A stretch of 41,150 nucleotides of DNA from Anaerolineales bacterium (GTDB lineage: Bacteria > Chloroflexota > Anaerolineae > Anaerolineales > Villigracilaceae). The notes below the pieces were generated by a model, which saw only the letters and a list, made by a program, of their open reading frames with translations, had not been told where the DNA came from and searched no databases. Location of the stretch: positions 1-41,150 of the forward strand of contig CAKKRM010000199.1 in NCBI GenBank assembly GCA_919902735.1, in the 5' to 3' direction. A program made the position numbers and the translations under genes. Below are positions 29,220-35,909 of the stretch, one piece after another. Each line of letters begins with the position of its first letter. Position 1 is the first letter of the stretch.

Positions 29220-29303
29220 GTCATTGCGAGGAGGGCTTCAGCCCGACGAGGCAATCTCATTATGAAGAGGGAGATTGCTTTGGGCTGGCGCCCTCGCAAT
29301 GAC
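29220..29303. repeat. Family A hairpin repeat (CATTGCGAGG type)
   Basis: GTCATTGCGAGG (29220-29231) pairs with CCTCGCAATGAC (29292-29303), and inside GCAATCTC (29251-29258) pairs with GAGATTGC (29271-29278). The long imperfect hairpin separates the UDG stop from the dehydrogenase start. A related copy is at 34339-34408. Short repeats of this wording are common in many bacterial genomes. Confidence 0.75.
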
Positions 29304-29306
29304 GAA

Positions 29307-29954
29307 TTAAAACATACTCAACTGCTGCGGCTTTTCATCCTGCTCAACAACTGCTTCCTTTTTTTTCGCAGCCACAATCTTTCTGCCTAATCCAGCGCGC
29401 GCCTCATTTAATTGATCGGGCAGTTTTGCAAAATCTGCAAGGATGGATGGTTTCAACGGCGGCTGATGCAGCGCCGCCGCAGGATGGAACATGGGGATCA
29501 CATACCGTTCCCCCACCTTCTGCATCTGCCCGTGGATCGTGCTGATCTTCGCGCCGGGGATAAACTTATTCATCGAGAAACGCCCAAGCGTCACAATGAT
29601 ACTCGGATTGATGGCTTTTATCTGAGCTTCAAGATGAACGTCACATGCCGTCAACTCTTCGGGCAGCGGGTCGCGGTTGCCGGGCGGGCGACACTTGACC
29701 ACGTTGGCAATAAACACATCCGCGCGCGTAACGCCTGCCTGCGCCAGCAACTGATCTAAAAACTTACCCGCCGCACCCACGAACGGATGTCCCTGCTCGT
29801 TCTCGTGAAAGCCCGGGCCTTCGCCAATGAACATGATCTCCGCATCCGCAGGCCCATCCCCCGGCACAGACTTCTTGCGTTCTTCATGCAACGCGCAATT
29901 GGTACAAACAGATACATCTTTCGCAATTTGAGCAAGCGTTTCTTCGGCAGTCAT
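29307..29954 (-). CDS. Family-4 uracil-DNA glycosylase (Fe-S)
   Basis: The 215-aa product matches the iron-sulfur UDG of family 4: cluster cysteines in SVCTNCALHEERKK (C17 and C20) and further ones in VVKCRPPGNRDP and ELTACDVHL, motif A GEGPGFHENEQGHPFVG, and the active-site FHPAAALHQP. It removes uracil from DNA in base-excision repair. The gene abuts rimI (TGA followed directly by ATG, with GGAGG at four bases), so it is the last cistron of the tsaE-tsaB-rimI operon. The C-terminal tail KKKEAVVEQDEKPQQLSMF is charged and of unknown purpose. Confidence 0.9.
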   Translation of the reverse strand: MTAEETLAQIAKDVSVCTNCALHEERKKSVPGDGPADAEIMFIGEGPGFHENEQGHPFVGAAGKFLDQLLAQAGVTRADVFIANVVKCRPPGNRDPLPEELTACDVHLEAQIKAINPSIIVTLGRFSMNKFIPGAKISTIHGQMQKVGERYVIPMFHPAAALHQPPLKPSILADFAKLPDQLNEARAGLGRKIVAAKKKEAVVEQDEKPQQLSMF

Positions 29955-30410
29955 TCATCCTCCGGGCAAATGATCCAGCGACATCAAAATAGCATCTTCG
30001 CCATTATCCTTGTAATATTCCTTGCGGCGGCCATCTTCCACAAAACCAAAACTGCGATACATCTTCTGCGCGATCTCATTGCCTTCGCGCACTTCCAAAA
30101 ACGATTTGATTGCGCCCTCTTCCTTTGCGGAACGCAGCGCGTACAAAAGAATTTCCCTGCCAATACCCTGACCGCGAAACTCCGGATGCGTGGCAATCGT
30201 GGCAACATGAAGTTCATCCACAATGAACCACCCGACCAGCATTGCAATCACCCGCCCATCAAGTTCAACAACCCACGAACGTGATGCGGCGTTATCCGTC
30301 AATTCAAATTGAAAGGAACGCGCAGGCCACGGCAAACTAAATGAAAGCTGGTCAATTGCAACGACCTGCTCCAGGTCGTTCAAAATCATTTTGCGAATTA
30401 CATAGCTCAT
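29955..30410 (-). CDS. rimI: Ribosomal protein alanine N-acetyltransferase
   Basis: The 151-aa GNAT protein begins VIRKMILNDLEQVVAIDQLSF, contains the acetyl-CoA loop ATHPEFRGQGIGREIL (Q/R-x-x-G-x-G/A) and ends with FLEVREGNEIAQKMYRSFGF. RimI acetylates the N-terminal alanine of ribosomal protein S18; in many bacteria the gene travels with tsaB and tsaD. The ATG overlaps the tsaB stop by ATGA, and the stop abuts the UDG start, so co-translation is likely. Nothing odd in the reading frame. Confidence 0.88.
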   Translation of the reverse strand: MSYVIRKMILNDLEQVVAIDQLSFSLPWPARSFQFELTDNAASRSWVVELDGRVIAMLVGWFIVDELHVATIATHPEFRGQGIGREILLYALRSAKEEGAIKSFLEVREGNEIAQKMYRSFGFVEDGRRKEYYKDNGEDAILMSLDHLPGG

Positions 30411-31072
30411 GCAATCGGCGTCCCGGCTACATGCAAATAGATCGGCGCAAGAGATGCGGCATCGTCCACATTATTTTCCTGCCAGCGCGCCCATGCCAAT
30501 TCGGCGAGCACAGATGGGCGGCGCACACAATTCACAGGCGAAGCCAGCAACACATTTTTCTTTTTCGAAAACTTCTTGCGATCTTCAGCGGATAATTCCC
30601 CTGCGACAAGGGTCGGACTCTCGATCTGATTAAGTAACTCATCCACCGTCCCGCTTCGGACTCCGCCCTCCGCCTGCCACTCTTTCTTCTGGCTTTTATA
30701 CACGCTGAAAGCGATTCGCGTCCGCCCGGCTTGCAGCAATGCCACCAGCGGGTGTTTCGACACAGGCTGTGCCGCCGCAATGATATCCAGAGTGGGGATA
30801 CCCATGATCGGCAGACGGCGCGCAAGCGCAAGTCCCTTCACCAAAGACAACCCGACTCGCAAACTTGTGAATGAGCCTGGGCCAATGGCAACTGCCAAGG
30901 CGGTGAGCATGTCCATCGAAACCGCCGACCGATTCAAAAGTCCAGAAAGAGCGGGCGCCAATTCAGTGGTGTGATGCTGGCGAGTCGTCCAAATCATCTC
31001 GCCGAGCACTTGAGTCCCATCATATAAAGCCAGCCCCACCTGCGCGGTGGAGGTGTCAATTGCAAGCAGCAT
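30407..31072 (-). CDS. tsaB: tRNA t6A biosynthesis protein TsaB
   Basis: The ATG at 31072 gives 221 aa, with GGAGG six bases upstream; a GTG one codon before (31075) has a poorer spacing. The ASKHA-fold N-terminus reads LLAIDTSTAQVGLALYDG and IGPGSFTSLRVGLSLVKGLA, both typical for TsaB, the scaffold partner of TsaD in forming N6-threonylcarbamoyladenosine at position 37 of ANN-decoding tRNAs. The TGA of tsaE overlaps the ATG by one base. tsaD itself is not in this operon; family-4 UDG occupies the operon end instead. Confidence 0.9.
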   Translation of the reverse strand: MLLAIDTSTAQVGLALYDGTQVLGEMIWTTRQHHTTELAPALSGLLNRSAVSMDMLTALAVAIGPGSFTSLRVGLSLVKGLALARRLPIMGIPTLDIIAAAQPVSKHPLVALLQAGRTRIAFSVYKSQKKEWQAEGGVRSGTVDELLNQIESPTLVAGELSAEDRKKFSKKKNVLLASPVNCVRRPSVLAELAWARWQENNVDDAASLAPIYLHVAGTPIA

Positions 31073-31569
31073 CACGCCCCTCCAAACATGGATTGGCGAA
31101 CGCCATCCAAGAGACCATCAAAACGTTTGCCGCGCGCATGAAAATTCATCTGACGATGTTCCTCGGCGATGTGATCGAGATTGATCCATAAATTTTCTGC
31201 GGGAATTAAATTACCCAGCCGCTCCGGCCACTCGATAATAAGTGCGCCCTCCGCAAGCATGGCATCGAGATCAAGCTCCTCAGCCTCTGGCACAGAGTCG
31301 AGCCGATACGCATCAAGATGAAAAAACAGTCCGCCATCGGCGCGGCGATATTGATTGACGAGAATGAAGGTGGGGCTTGAAACCGAATCGATGGAACCCC
31401 AGCCTTGAGCAAGTCCCTGCACAAAGGTGGTCTTCCCCGCGCCGAGGTTGCCTTGCAGGCAGATCACATCCCCTGTTTTTAACGAACCGCCAAGACGCAC
31501 GCCAATACGGCGCGTCTGCTCGGGGCTGCGGCTGAAAAACTCCAACATGTGTGCGTCTAAAATGGGCAT
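31072..31569 (-). CDS. tsaE: tRNA t6A biosynthesis ATPase TsaE
   Basis: The ATG at 31569 gives 165 aa, near the usual 150-165 for TsaE; longer readings start inside or before the promoter. The P-loop GNLGAGKTTFVQGLAQ, SSPTFILVNQYR, the Walker B-like FHLDAYRL and IIEWPERLG identify TsaE, which drives the TsaB-TsaD cycle in t6A synthesis. A TATAAT box ends nine bases before the ATG and no Shine-Dalgarno is seen, so the transcript may be leaderless. It is the first gene of tsaE-tsaB-rimI-UDG. Confidence 0.9.
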   Translation of the reverse strand: MPILDAHMLEFFSRSPEQTRRIGVRLGGSLKTGDVICLQGNLGAGKTTFVQGLAQGWGSIDSVSSPTFILVNQYRRADGGLFFHLDAYRLDSVPEAEELDLDAMLAEGALIIEWPERLGNLIPAENLWINLDHIAEEHRQMNFHARGKRFDGLLDGVRQSMFGGA

Positions 31570-31578
31570 GGCGAAAGA

Positions 31579-31584
31579 ATTATA
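31579..31584 (-). promoter_or_regulatory. -10 box of the tsaE operon (TATAAT)
   Basis: Minus-strand TATAAT with nine bases to the tsaE ATG, in the context GGTGTATAATTC that also occurs at the gmd promoter. No consensus -35 stands at 17 bp. Confidence 0.5.
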
Positions 31585-31647
31585 CACCGCCCCCATTCGC
31601 AAGACTTCAGAAATCCGTTTTGATTTGCCTACCTTGAACATATCCAA

Positions 31648-31892
31648 AAAAGTTGAACCGCGCAGCGCGCAAAGGCCGCTAAGAAAAAACCTTAAATATC
31701 TTTGCGTTCTTCGCGAGCTTTGCGGTTAAAAATTCTTAAGTAGGACTTTCGCTCAATCTCGCTTTTTCATGTCACCCTGAGCGTTAGCGAAGGGTCTCTA
31801 CCCCGAAATCAGAGATTCTTCGCTTCGCTCAGAATGACAAGCGAAAGTCCTGTTAAGAAACGTTTTTTTCGCGCAATCCGTGTACAAAAAAT
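31648..31892. other. Intergenic repeat region between tsaE promoter and GT4 stop
   Basis: The gap from the tsaE start to the GT4 stop at 31893 is about 320 bp. It contains a family D repeat (AACCGC at 31656-31661 pairing with GCGGTT at 31722-31727) and the family B element at 31741-31852. No gene is supported. Confidence 0.7.
31741..31852. mobile_element. MITE-like palindromic element (family B)
   Basis: AGGACTTTCGCT (31742-31753) and AGCGAAAGTCCT (31840-31851) are exact inverted repeats with CTTAA flanks on both sides. Inside, GTCACCCTGAGCG and CGCTCAGAATGAC pair, with GCGAAGGGTCTCTA words also seen at 35742-35780 and 38366-38397. Non-autonomous mobility is inferred. Confidence 0.5.
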
Positions 31893-33215
31893 TTATTTCT
31901 TCTTTTTTCCCGGCATCATTCTCCCGATCTCCGTGCGAATGATGCGGTTGATGCGCCTTGGTATCTTATTCATGTTGTTCATATTGTTCGAGATCATCCG
32001 CTGAAAGAAATTACCGCGCCAGTTTTGCAGGATGGCTTCCAGATACAATTTCTCCAGCAGCCGCACCTGCCCTTCAATGGAATACTTCTCACTCAACATC
32101 ATGGAATGTTTTCCAAAGCGTTCCAATTTCTCACGGTCTGCCAGCAGGTCTGCAACGGTATCTGCAAAGGTCTGGAGATTCAGCGGAACCGTGTACCCGT
32201 TCAGGTCATTTTCGATCATACCTTCAAAGGCTTCATCCGCCACTGCCACCAGCGGCTTGCCCGAAGCAATCGCTTCGATCACCGAAATCGGATGCACCTC
32301 GGTTGTGGATGCAGACAAAAATACGGTTGCATCATGAAAAATATCAGGCAGTTCTGCGCGGTTGACCATGCCCAAAAAGTGGATGCGGTCTTTCACACTG
32401 GTTCCATCCACTTTGATTTCAAGCCCCGCGCGCGCGCTCCCATCCCCTGCAAAAACCAAATGTGCATTCGGGATTCGCTTCGACAAAAGTTCAAACGCAT
32501 CCACGATGAAATCGAGACGCTTCTCCGGGTCCATGCGGCCCACGGTCAGGAGGATCGGCGCATCGGACTTAATCCCCAGCCTGTTTCGCAAACTAGCGGC
32601 ATTTTTCGCCGCCTTGAAACTGGTCAGATCAATTCCGTTTGGAATGACATTGATCGGGCGGTTCACCTTTTGCTCCAATAACAAGCGCTGGAATTTGGGC
32701 GAAGGCACAACGATCTGATCCCCAAGATTGGTGGAGGCCGAACTGAACCAGCCCGCCGCGTACTTCAACACGCTCGTCCCGCCAATGAACTTGACATAGT
32801 GGGTGTAATCGGTGATGGATGTGTGATAGGTGTAAATCAACGGCAGGCGCTTCGTGGATGCAGTGAGATAAGCCAGCAGTCCCACACTCAATGGGCTGTG
32901 CGCGTGCAGCACGTCAAAGTGCCTGCGCGTGAGTGACCACGTGGAGCGCGGCGTACCCAACACCGCCACATAAATGGGCGGGTTGTTCAAATACTTGAGC
33001 GATGGCAATCGCATCACGTTCGACTCACTGCTGTCCTTGTATCCGGGGAAACGCGGCGCAAAAATGGTCACTTGATGCCCGCGATTCTTAAGTCCCTCCG
33101 AGACCAGTTGCAGGGAAATGGAAACGCCGTTCACCTGCGGCGCATATGTATCTGTGAACAAGCCAATACGAAGCGACCCAATGGGAAGCTGCTGGTCTGT
33201 TTGCTGTAATTCCAT
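31893..33215 (-). CDS. GT4 glycosyltransferase, diacylglycerol-glucosyltransferase-like
   Basis: The 440-aa protein opens RIGLFTDTYAPQVNGVSIS, the N-terminal signature of monoglucosyl-/monogalactosyl-diacylglycerol synthases and of PimB-like enzymes, with HAHSPLSVGLLAYL and YTYHTSITDYTHY in the acceptor domain. The donor domain has LLTVGRMDPEKRLDFIVDAF, VFAGDGSARAGLE and E-x7-E in STTEVHPISVIEAIASG. A basic C-terminal tail (MISNNMNNMNKIPRRINRIIR...KKKK) may help membrane association. A strong AAGGAG lies before the ATG, directly downstream of a hairpin. It shares an operon with DUF951. Lipid glucosylation is the best guess, not proven. Confidence 0.8.
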   Translation of the reverse strand: MELQQTDQQLPIGSLRIGLFTDTYAPQVNGVSISLQLVSEGLKNRGHQVTIFAPRFPGYKDSSESNVMRLPSLKYLNNPPIYVAVLGTPRSTWSLTRRHFDVLHAHSPLSVGLLAYLTASTKRLPLIYTYHTSITDYTHYVKFIGGTSVLKYAAGWFSSASTNLGDQIVVPSPKFQRLLLEQKVNRPINVIPNGIDLTSFKAAKNAASLRNRLGIKSDAPILLTVGRMDPEKRLDFIVDAFELLSKRIPNAHLVFAGDGSARAGLEIKVDGTSVKDRIHFLGMVNRAELPDIFHDATVFLSASTTEVHPISVIEAIASGKPLVAVADEAFEGMIENDLNGYTVPLNLQTFADTVADLLADREKLERFGKHSMMLSEKYSIEGQVRLLEKLYLEAILQNWRGNFFQRMISNNMNNMNKIPRRINRIIRTEIGRMMPGKKKK

Positions 33216-33229
33216 GAAATCTCCTTGAG

Positions 33230-33262
33230 AAACCCCAAAGGTTTTATAAACCTTTAGGGTTT
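33230..33262 (-). promoter_or_regulatory. Hairpin in the DUF951-GT4 gap, abutting the Shine-Dalgarno
   Basis: AAACCCCAAAGGTTT (33230-33244), a three-base loop and AAACCTTTAGGGTTT (33248-33262) form a 15-bp stem; in the minus-strand RNA the one mismatch becomes a G-U pair. The AAGGAG of the GT4 follows within a few bases. It may act as a processing or translation-control stem, or as a weak terminator; there is no T-run on the minus strand. Confidence 0.45.
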
Positions 33263-33462
33263 AATTTTTCTTCTTCGTGTGGCGTCAAATTTACCTTTAA
33301 TCGTTTCGCAAGCTCCCGCCTTGTCAGCATCACGCGATGCCGACACCCCTTGCATTCCAAACCAATATCCGCGCCGAGGCGAATGACCGTCCACTCGTAT
33401 GAGCCGCACGGATGCGGCTTCCGCAAGCGCAAATGATCGTTCAATTGCAAATCTGGAAGCAT
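33244..33462 (-). CDS. DUF951 family small protein
   Basis: The 72-aa protein has the family pattern: LNDHLRLRKPHPCGSYEW, then VIRLGADIGLECKGCRHRVM and RRELAKRLK. Cysteines C19, C37 and C40 suggest metal binding or a small zinc-ribbon-like fold, but the function of DUF951 is unknown. A TATAAT box at 33470-33475 lies seven bases from the ATG, so the transcript is probably leaderless. It is followed on the same strand by the GT4 at 31893, with a hairpin overlapping its stop codon. Confidence 0.85.
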   Translation of the reverse strand: MLPDLQLNDHLRLRKPHPCGSYEWTVIRLGADIGLECKGCRHRVMLTRRELAKRLKVNLTPHEEEKLNPKGL

Positions 33463-33469
33463 GTGCAGA

Positions 33470-33475
33470 ATTATA
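33470..33475 (-). promoter_or_regulatory. -10 box (TATAAT) of the DUF951 operon
   Basis: Minus-strand TATAAT with seven bases to the ATG at 33462 and the same GGTATAATTC wording as the tsaE and gmd promoters. Confidence 0.5.
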
Positions 33476-33527
33476 CCGCTCGGATATGGAATGACACGCC
33501 GCGCATATTAAGGATCAGTAGATCACG

Positions 33528-33607
33528 ATTCTGGAGTCCATCAGCTTGCTGATGGGAATTTCGGGCAGCATCCACAGGACGGTGAGCTGCCCGACTCCAG
33601 AGTTTTT
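33528..33607. repeat. Family E structured repeat, three-way-junction shape
   Basis: An outer stem TCTGGAGTC (33530-33538) with GACTCCAGA (33593-33601) encloses two hairpins: CCATCAGC-TT-GCTGATGG (33538-33555) and GGGCAGC (33563-33569) with GCTGCCC (33586-33592). TTTTT follows at 33603. It lies in the divergent gap between DUF951 and the thioesterase; the T-run is also suited to a terminator. Confidence 0.65.
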
Positions 33608-33667
33608 CATGAAGTATTGAGGATTTGTAAACGTAATCCGCGACTGTTCGACTAAAGACTATTTGAC

Positions 33668-33673
33668 TATAAT
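33668..33673 (+). promoter_or_regulatory. -10 box (TATAAT) of the thioesterase, leaderless start
   Basis: TATAAT is followed by CCCGCC and ATG at 33680, leaving six bases. This matches the CCCGCC-ATG start of the gene at 385. Confidence 0.5.
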
Positions 33674-33679
33674 CCCGCC

Positions 33680-34099
33680 ATGACTACTTTCAAATTCTTC
33701 CACCCAACCGAAGTCCGCTACGGGGATTTGGACCCGCAGGGGCATGTGAACAATGCCAACCATCTCACCTATTTCGAGCAGGCGCGGATTGCCTACATGA
33801 TCGAGCTGGAATTGTTCACAAAGAACCAATCCTTCATGGAGATCGGAGTGATTCTGGCGGATGTTCACGTCGCCTACCTTGCGCCGATCTATTTTGGCGA
33901 ACGCATCAAGGTTGGGGTTCACGTTTTGAAATTAGGGAACAAGTCCATGACGTGGGCGCAGAATATCGTGGATGCAAAAACGGGCAAAGAGTTGGCCAAA
34001 GGGGAAGTTATCATGGTAACGTATGACTACAAGGAAGAAAAGACAATCAATATTCCGCACGAATGGCGCGAGAAGATCAAAGTGTTTGAAGGTTTGTAA
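33680..34099 (+). CDS. Hotdog-fold acyl-CoA thioesterase (4HBT/YbgC family)
   Basis: The 139-aa protein has the 4HBT signature VRYGDLDPQGHVNNANHLTYFEQARIAYM, where the Asp (D17) is the expected catalytic residue, and a second strand pattern AYLAPIYFGERIKVGV. Enzymes of this group hydrolyse short or aromatic acyl-CoA thioesters in the cytosol; the substrate cannot be given. A promoter box six bases before the ATG suggests a leaderless message. It is transcribed alone, followed by the repeat island at 34101-34410. Confidence 0.85.
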   Translation: MTTFKFFHPTEVRYGDLDPQGHVNNANHLTYFEQARIAYMIELELFTKNQSFMEIGVILADVHVAYLAPIYFGERIKVGVHVLKLGNKSMTWAQNIVDAKTGKELAKGEVIMVTYDYKEEKTINIPHEWREKIKVFEGL

Positions 34100-34100
34100 A

Positions 34101-34200
34101 TTAGTATCTGATGTTACGCACCGTCCCGAAGGTTTGGGCTACAAACCAGCTTGATTTACGAGAACCTTCGGGACGTTTCGCGTAAGGTGAGTTAGTATCT
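34101..34200. mobile_element. MITE-like element with 9-bp direct flanks (family C)
   Basis: TTAGTATCT occurs at both 34101-34109 and 34192-34200. Between them GTTACGCACCGTCCCGAAGG and its partner GAACCTTCGGGACGTTTCGCG form a long imperfect inverted repeat, ending with GCGTAAGGTGAGTTAGTA. The 9-bp direct flanks look like a target duplication. CTGATGTTACGCACCGTCCC at 34108 is repeated at 35422. Confidence 0.55.
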
Positions 34201-34407
34201 CGTGCCGAGTCATTTTTTGGCGACACACGCGCGGCGCTACGTTTGGCGCAGTGCAACGGATTGAACGCCACCACGAATTGGATCATGGCGTATTTGCTTG
34301 GTTAATGTCACACCTGCACTTGCGTGCTGGTGCAAGTGTTGCGAGGGCGATAGCCCGAAGCAATCCCACACTATGCTGGAGATTGCTTCGTCGCTCCGCT
34401 CCTCGCA
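34201..34407. other. Intergenic region with hairpin repeat before the LLM oxidoreductase
   Basis: From 34201 to 34337 nothing but a small CACTTGC/GCAAGTG hairpin near 34317-34338 is seen. A family A hairpin (TTGCGAGG at 34339-34346 with CCTCGCAA at 34401-34408, and GAAGCAATC at 34357-34365 with GATTGCTTC at 34381-34389) reaches the next gene. Confidence 0.6.
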
Positions 34408-34422
34408 ATGATGGGAGATAAT

Positions 34423-35421
34423 ATGAAACTAGATGCCGCACTTCCCGCCTTTCAATTGAAGGATGTACCTGCAATTGCGAAAGCCGCACAAGAGACGGGC
34501 TTCGCCGCGCTGTGGACTCAAGAGACCCAGCACGATCCTTTTCTGCCCTGTGCGCTGATCGCTGAACATTCAGAGACTCTCCGCTTTGGCACGGCTATCG
34601 CGGTCTCGTTTTCACGTTCGCCCGCCAACCTTGCCTACACCGCATGGGACCTGGCGGCACAGTCTGGGGGTAGATTCATTTTGGGGTTGGGCACGCAGGT
34701 CAAGGCGCATATTGAGCGGCGCTTTGGGGTTCTGTGGCCCGAGTCTGTGACGGGGAAACTGCGCGAGCAAATTCAAGTCATCCGCGCATTTTGGGACACC
34801 TGGCAGAACGGCACGAAGTTAAATTTCCGCGGCGAGTATTACAAAATTACGTTGATGTCGCCGTTCTTTAATCCTGGCGCAATTGAGACTCCGAACATTC
34901 CAATTTATATTGCGGGTGTGAATACAGGTCTTGCAAAACTCGCGGGCGAATTGTGCGAGGGATTCCATGCGCATCCATTTAATAGCCCGCGCTATATGAA
35001 TGAAGTGATGATGCCAGCCATCGAAGAAGGTTTGCAAAAAAGCGGAAGAAAGCGCAGTGACATCACCGTTTCGATGACTCCCTTCATAGCGACCACGCCC
35101 GAAGAAGAAGGCTTCGCACGGATGCAGGTAGCTTTTTATGCCAGCACCCCCTCCTACAAAGCCGTGATGGATTTCCACGGTTGGGGTGAGACTGCCGAAA
35201 AATTATCAGGCTTCGCATCCAAGGGCGAATGGGCCGAGATGCCGATGCTCATCACCGACGAGATGCTGAACGAATTTTGCCTGATGACCACGCAGGAAAA
35301 CCTGGCCGAGGATTTAAAGAAACGCTTTGAAGGAATTGCGGACAGAATTACGCTGTACACGCCCTTCGTCCCTGGCGAGAAGGATGAGTGGTGGAGGGGG
35401 CTGGCGGGGGCGCTTAATTAA
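34423..35421 (+). CDS. LLM-class F420-dependent oxidoreductase (TIGR03617-like)
   Basis: The ATG at 34423 gives 332 aa; GGGAG stands five bases upstream, whereas ATGs at 34408 and 34411 lie inside a hairpin repeat. The protein has the luciferase-like TIM-barrel outline: LWTQETQHDPFLPCALIAEH, LRFGTAIAVSFSRSPANLAYTAWDL and FILGLGTQVKAHIERRFG, which recall the MSMEG_2256-like F420 group. It probably transfers hydride with F420; the substrate is unknown. The stop TAA (35419-35421) lies inside a 16-bp repeat terminus. A flavin-dependent cofactor is the alternative. Confidence 0.8.
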   Translation: MKLDAALPAFQLKDVPAIAKAAQETGFAALWTQETQHDPFLPCALIAEHSETLRFGTAIAVSFSRSPANLAYTAWDLAAQSGGRFILGLGTQVKAHIERRFGVLWPESVTGKLREQIQVIRAFWDTWQNGTKLNFRGEYYKITLMSPFFNPGAIETPNIPIYIAGVNTGLAKLAGELCEGFHAHPFNSPRYMNEVMMPAIEEGLQKSGRKRSDITVSMTPFIATTPEEEGFARMQVAFYASTPSYKAVMDFHGWGETAEKLSGFASKGEWAEMPMLITDEMLNEFCLMTTQENLAEDLKKRFEGIADRITLYTPFVPGEKDEWWRGLAGALN

Positions 35422-35833
35422 CTGATGTTACGCACCGTCCCGACACTTGCGCCGCGCGTCAGTGCGGTGAGGATCACTACTCCAGCAGTAAGTAACCGTG
35501 TAAAAACAACTTCCCTATTTTGAACTTTGAGCTATCCCATGCTCGGCGGGATAAATCCCTGCCTCAGTTCTTGCAAGTCGGCTAAAGCCGACTCAGCCCC
35601 GAAGGGGCTTCCATGTACTGAGGCAGGACTTTAGTCCGACGGTTCTGCGGGAAAAGCGGAAGTTATTAATGCACAATTACTAACTCACCTTACGCACCGC
35701 CTATGATTCCCTCCCGAAGGACATCGGGACGATGTGAGCGGAGCGAAGGGTCTCTAAGATAGTCGTAGAGACCCTTCGCTATCGCTCAGGGCGACATGAC
35801 CCTAAAACACGCAAAACTGCGTAACATCAGTTA
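35419..35833. mobile_element. Composite repeat island with 16-bp terminal inverted repeats
   Basis: TAACTGATGTTACGCA (35419-35434) and TGCGTAACATCAGTTA (35818-35833) are exact inverted repeats bounding about 415 bp without a gene. Inside are a three-way-junction element (35558-35627), a TACTAACTCACCTTACGC copy (35678-35695) and a 15-bp stem of the AGCGAAGGGTCTCTA family (35742-35756 with 35766-35780). The left terminus contains the stop codon of the LLM gene. Non-autonomous mobility is inferred. Confidence 0.6.
35558..35627. repeat. Structured repeat, three-way-junction shape (family F)
   Basis: An 11-bp outer stem (CCTGCCTCAGT at 35558-35568 with ACTGAGGCAGG at 35617-35627) encloses hairpins AGTCGGC-TAAA-GCCGACT (35576-35593) and AGCCCC-GAA-GGGGCT (35595-35609). 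Confidence 0.7.
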
Positions 35834-35909
35834 CTAAGAGACTCTTCGGTCGCGAAGATTAGCGTATATATTTAAAAATTTCACGAACAAAGGAAGCAAA
35901 GAAATACCA
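35834..35909. other. Upstream region of the MazG-like gene
   Basis: A TATATT box near 35864 and an AAAGGAAG stretch about 13 bases before the ATG are the only signals; the Shine-Dalgarno distance is long. Nothing else is seen in these 76 bases. Confidence 0.4.

Noticed and set aside
29220-29303. Family A hairpin as an intrinsic terminator of the UDG operon
   Set aside because: No T-run follows on the minus strand and the same hairpin occurs elsewhere unrelated to gene ends; best read as a dispersed repeat.
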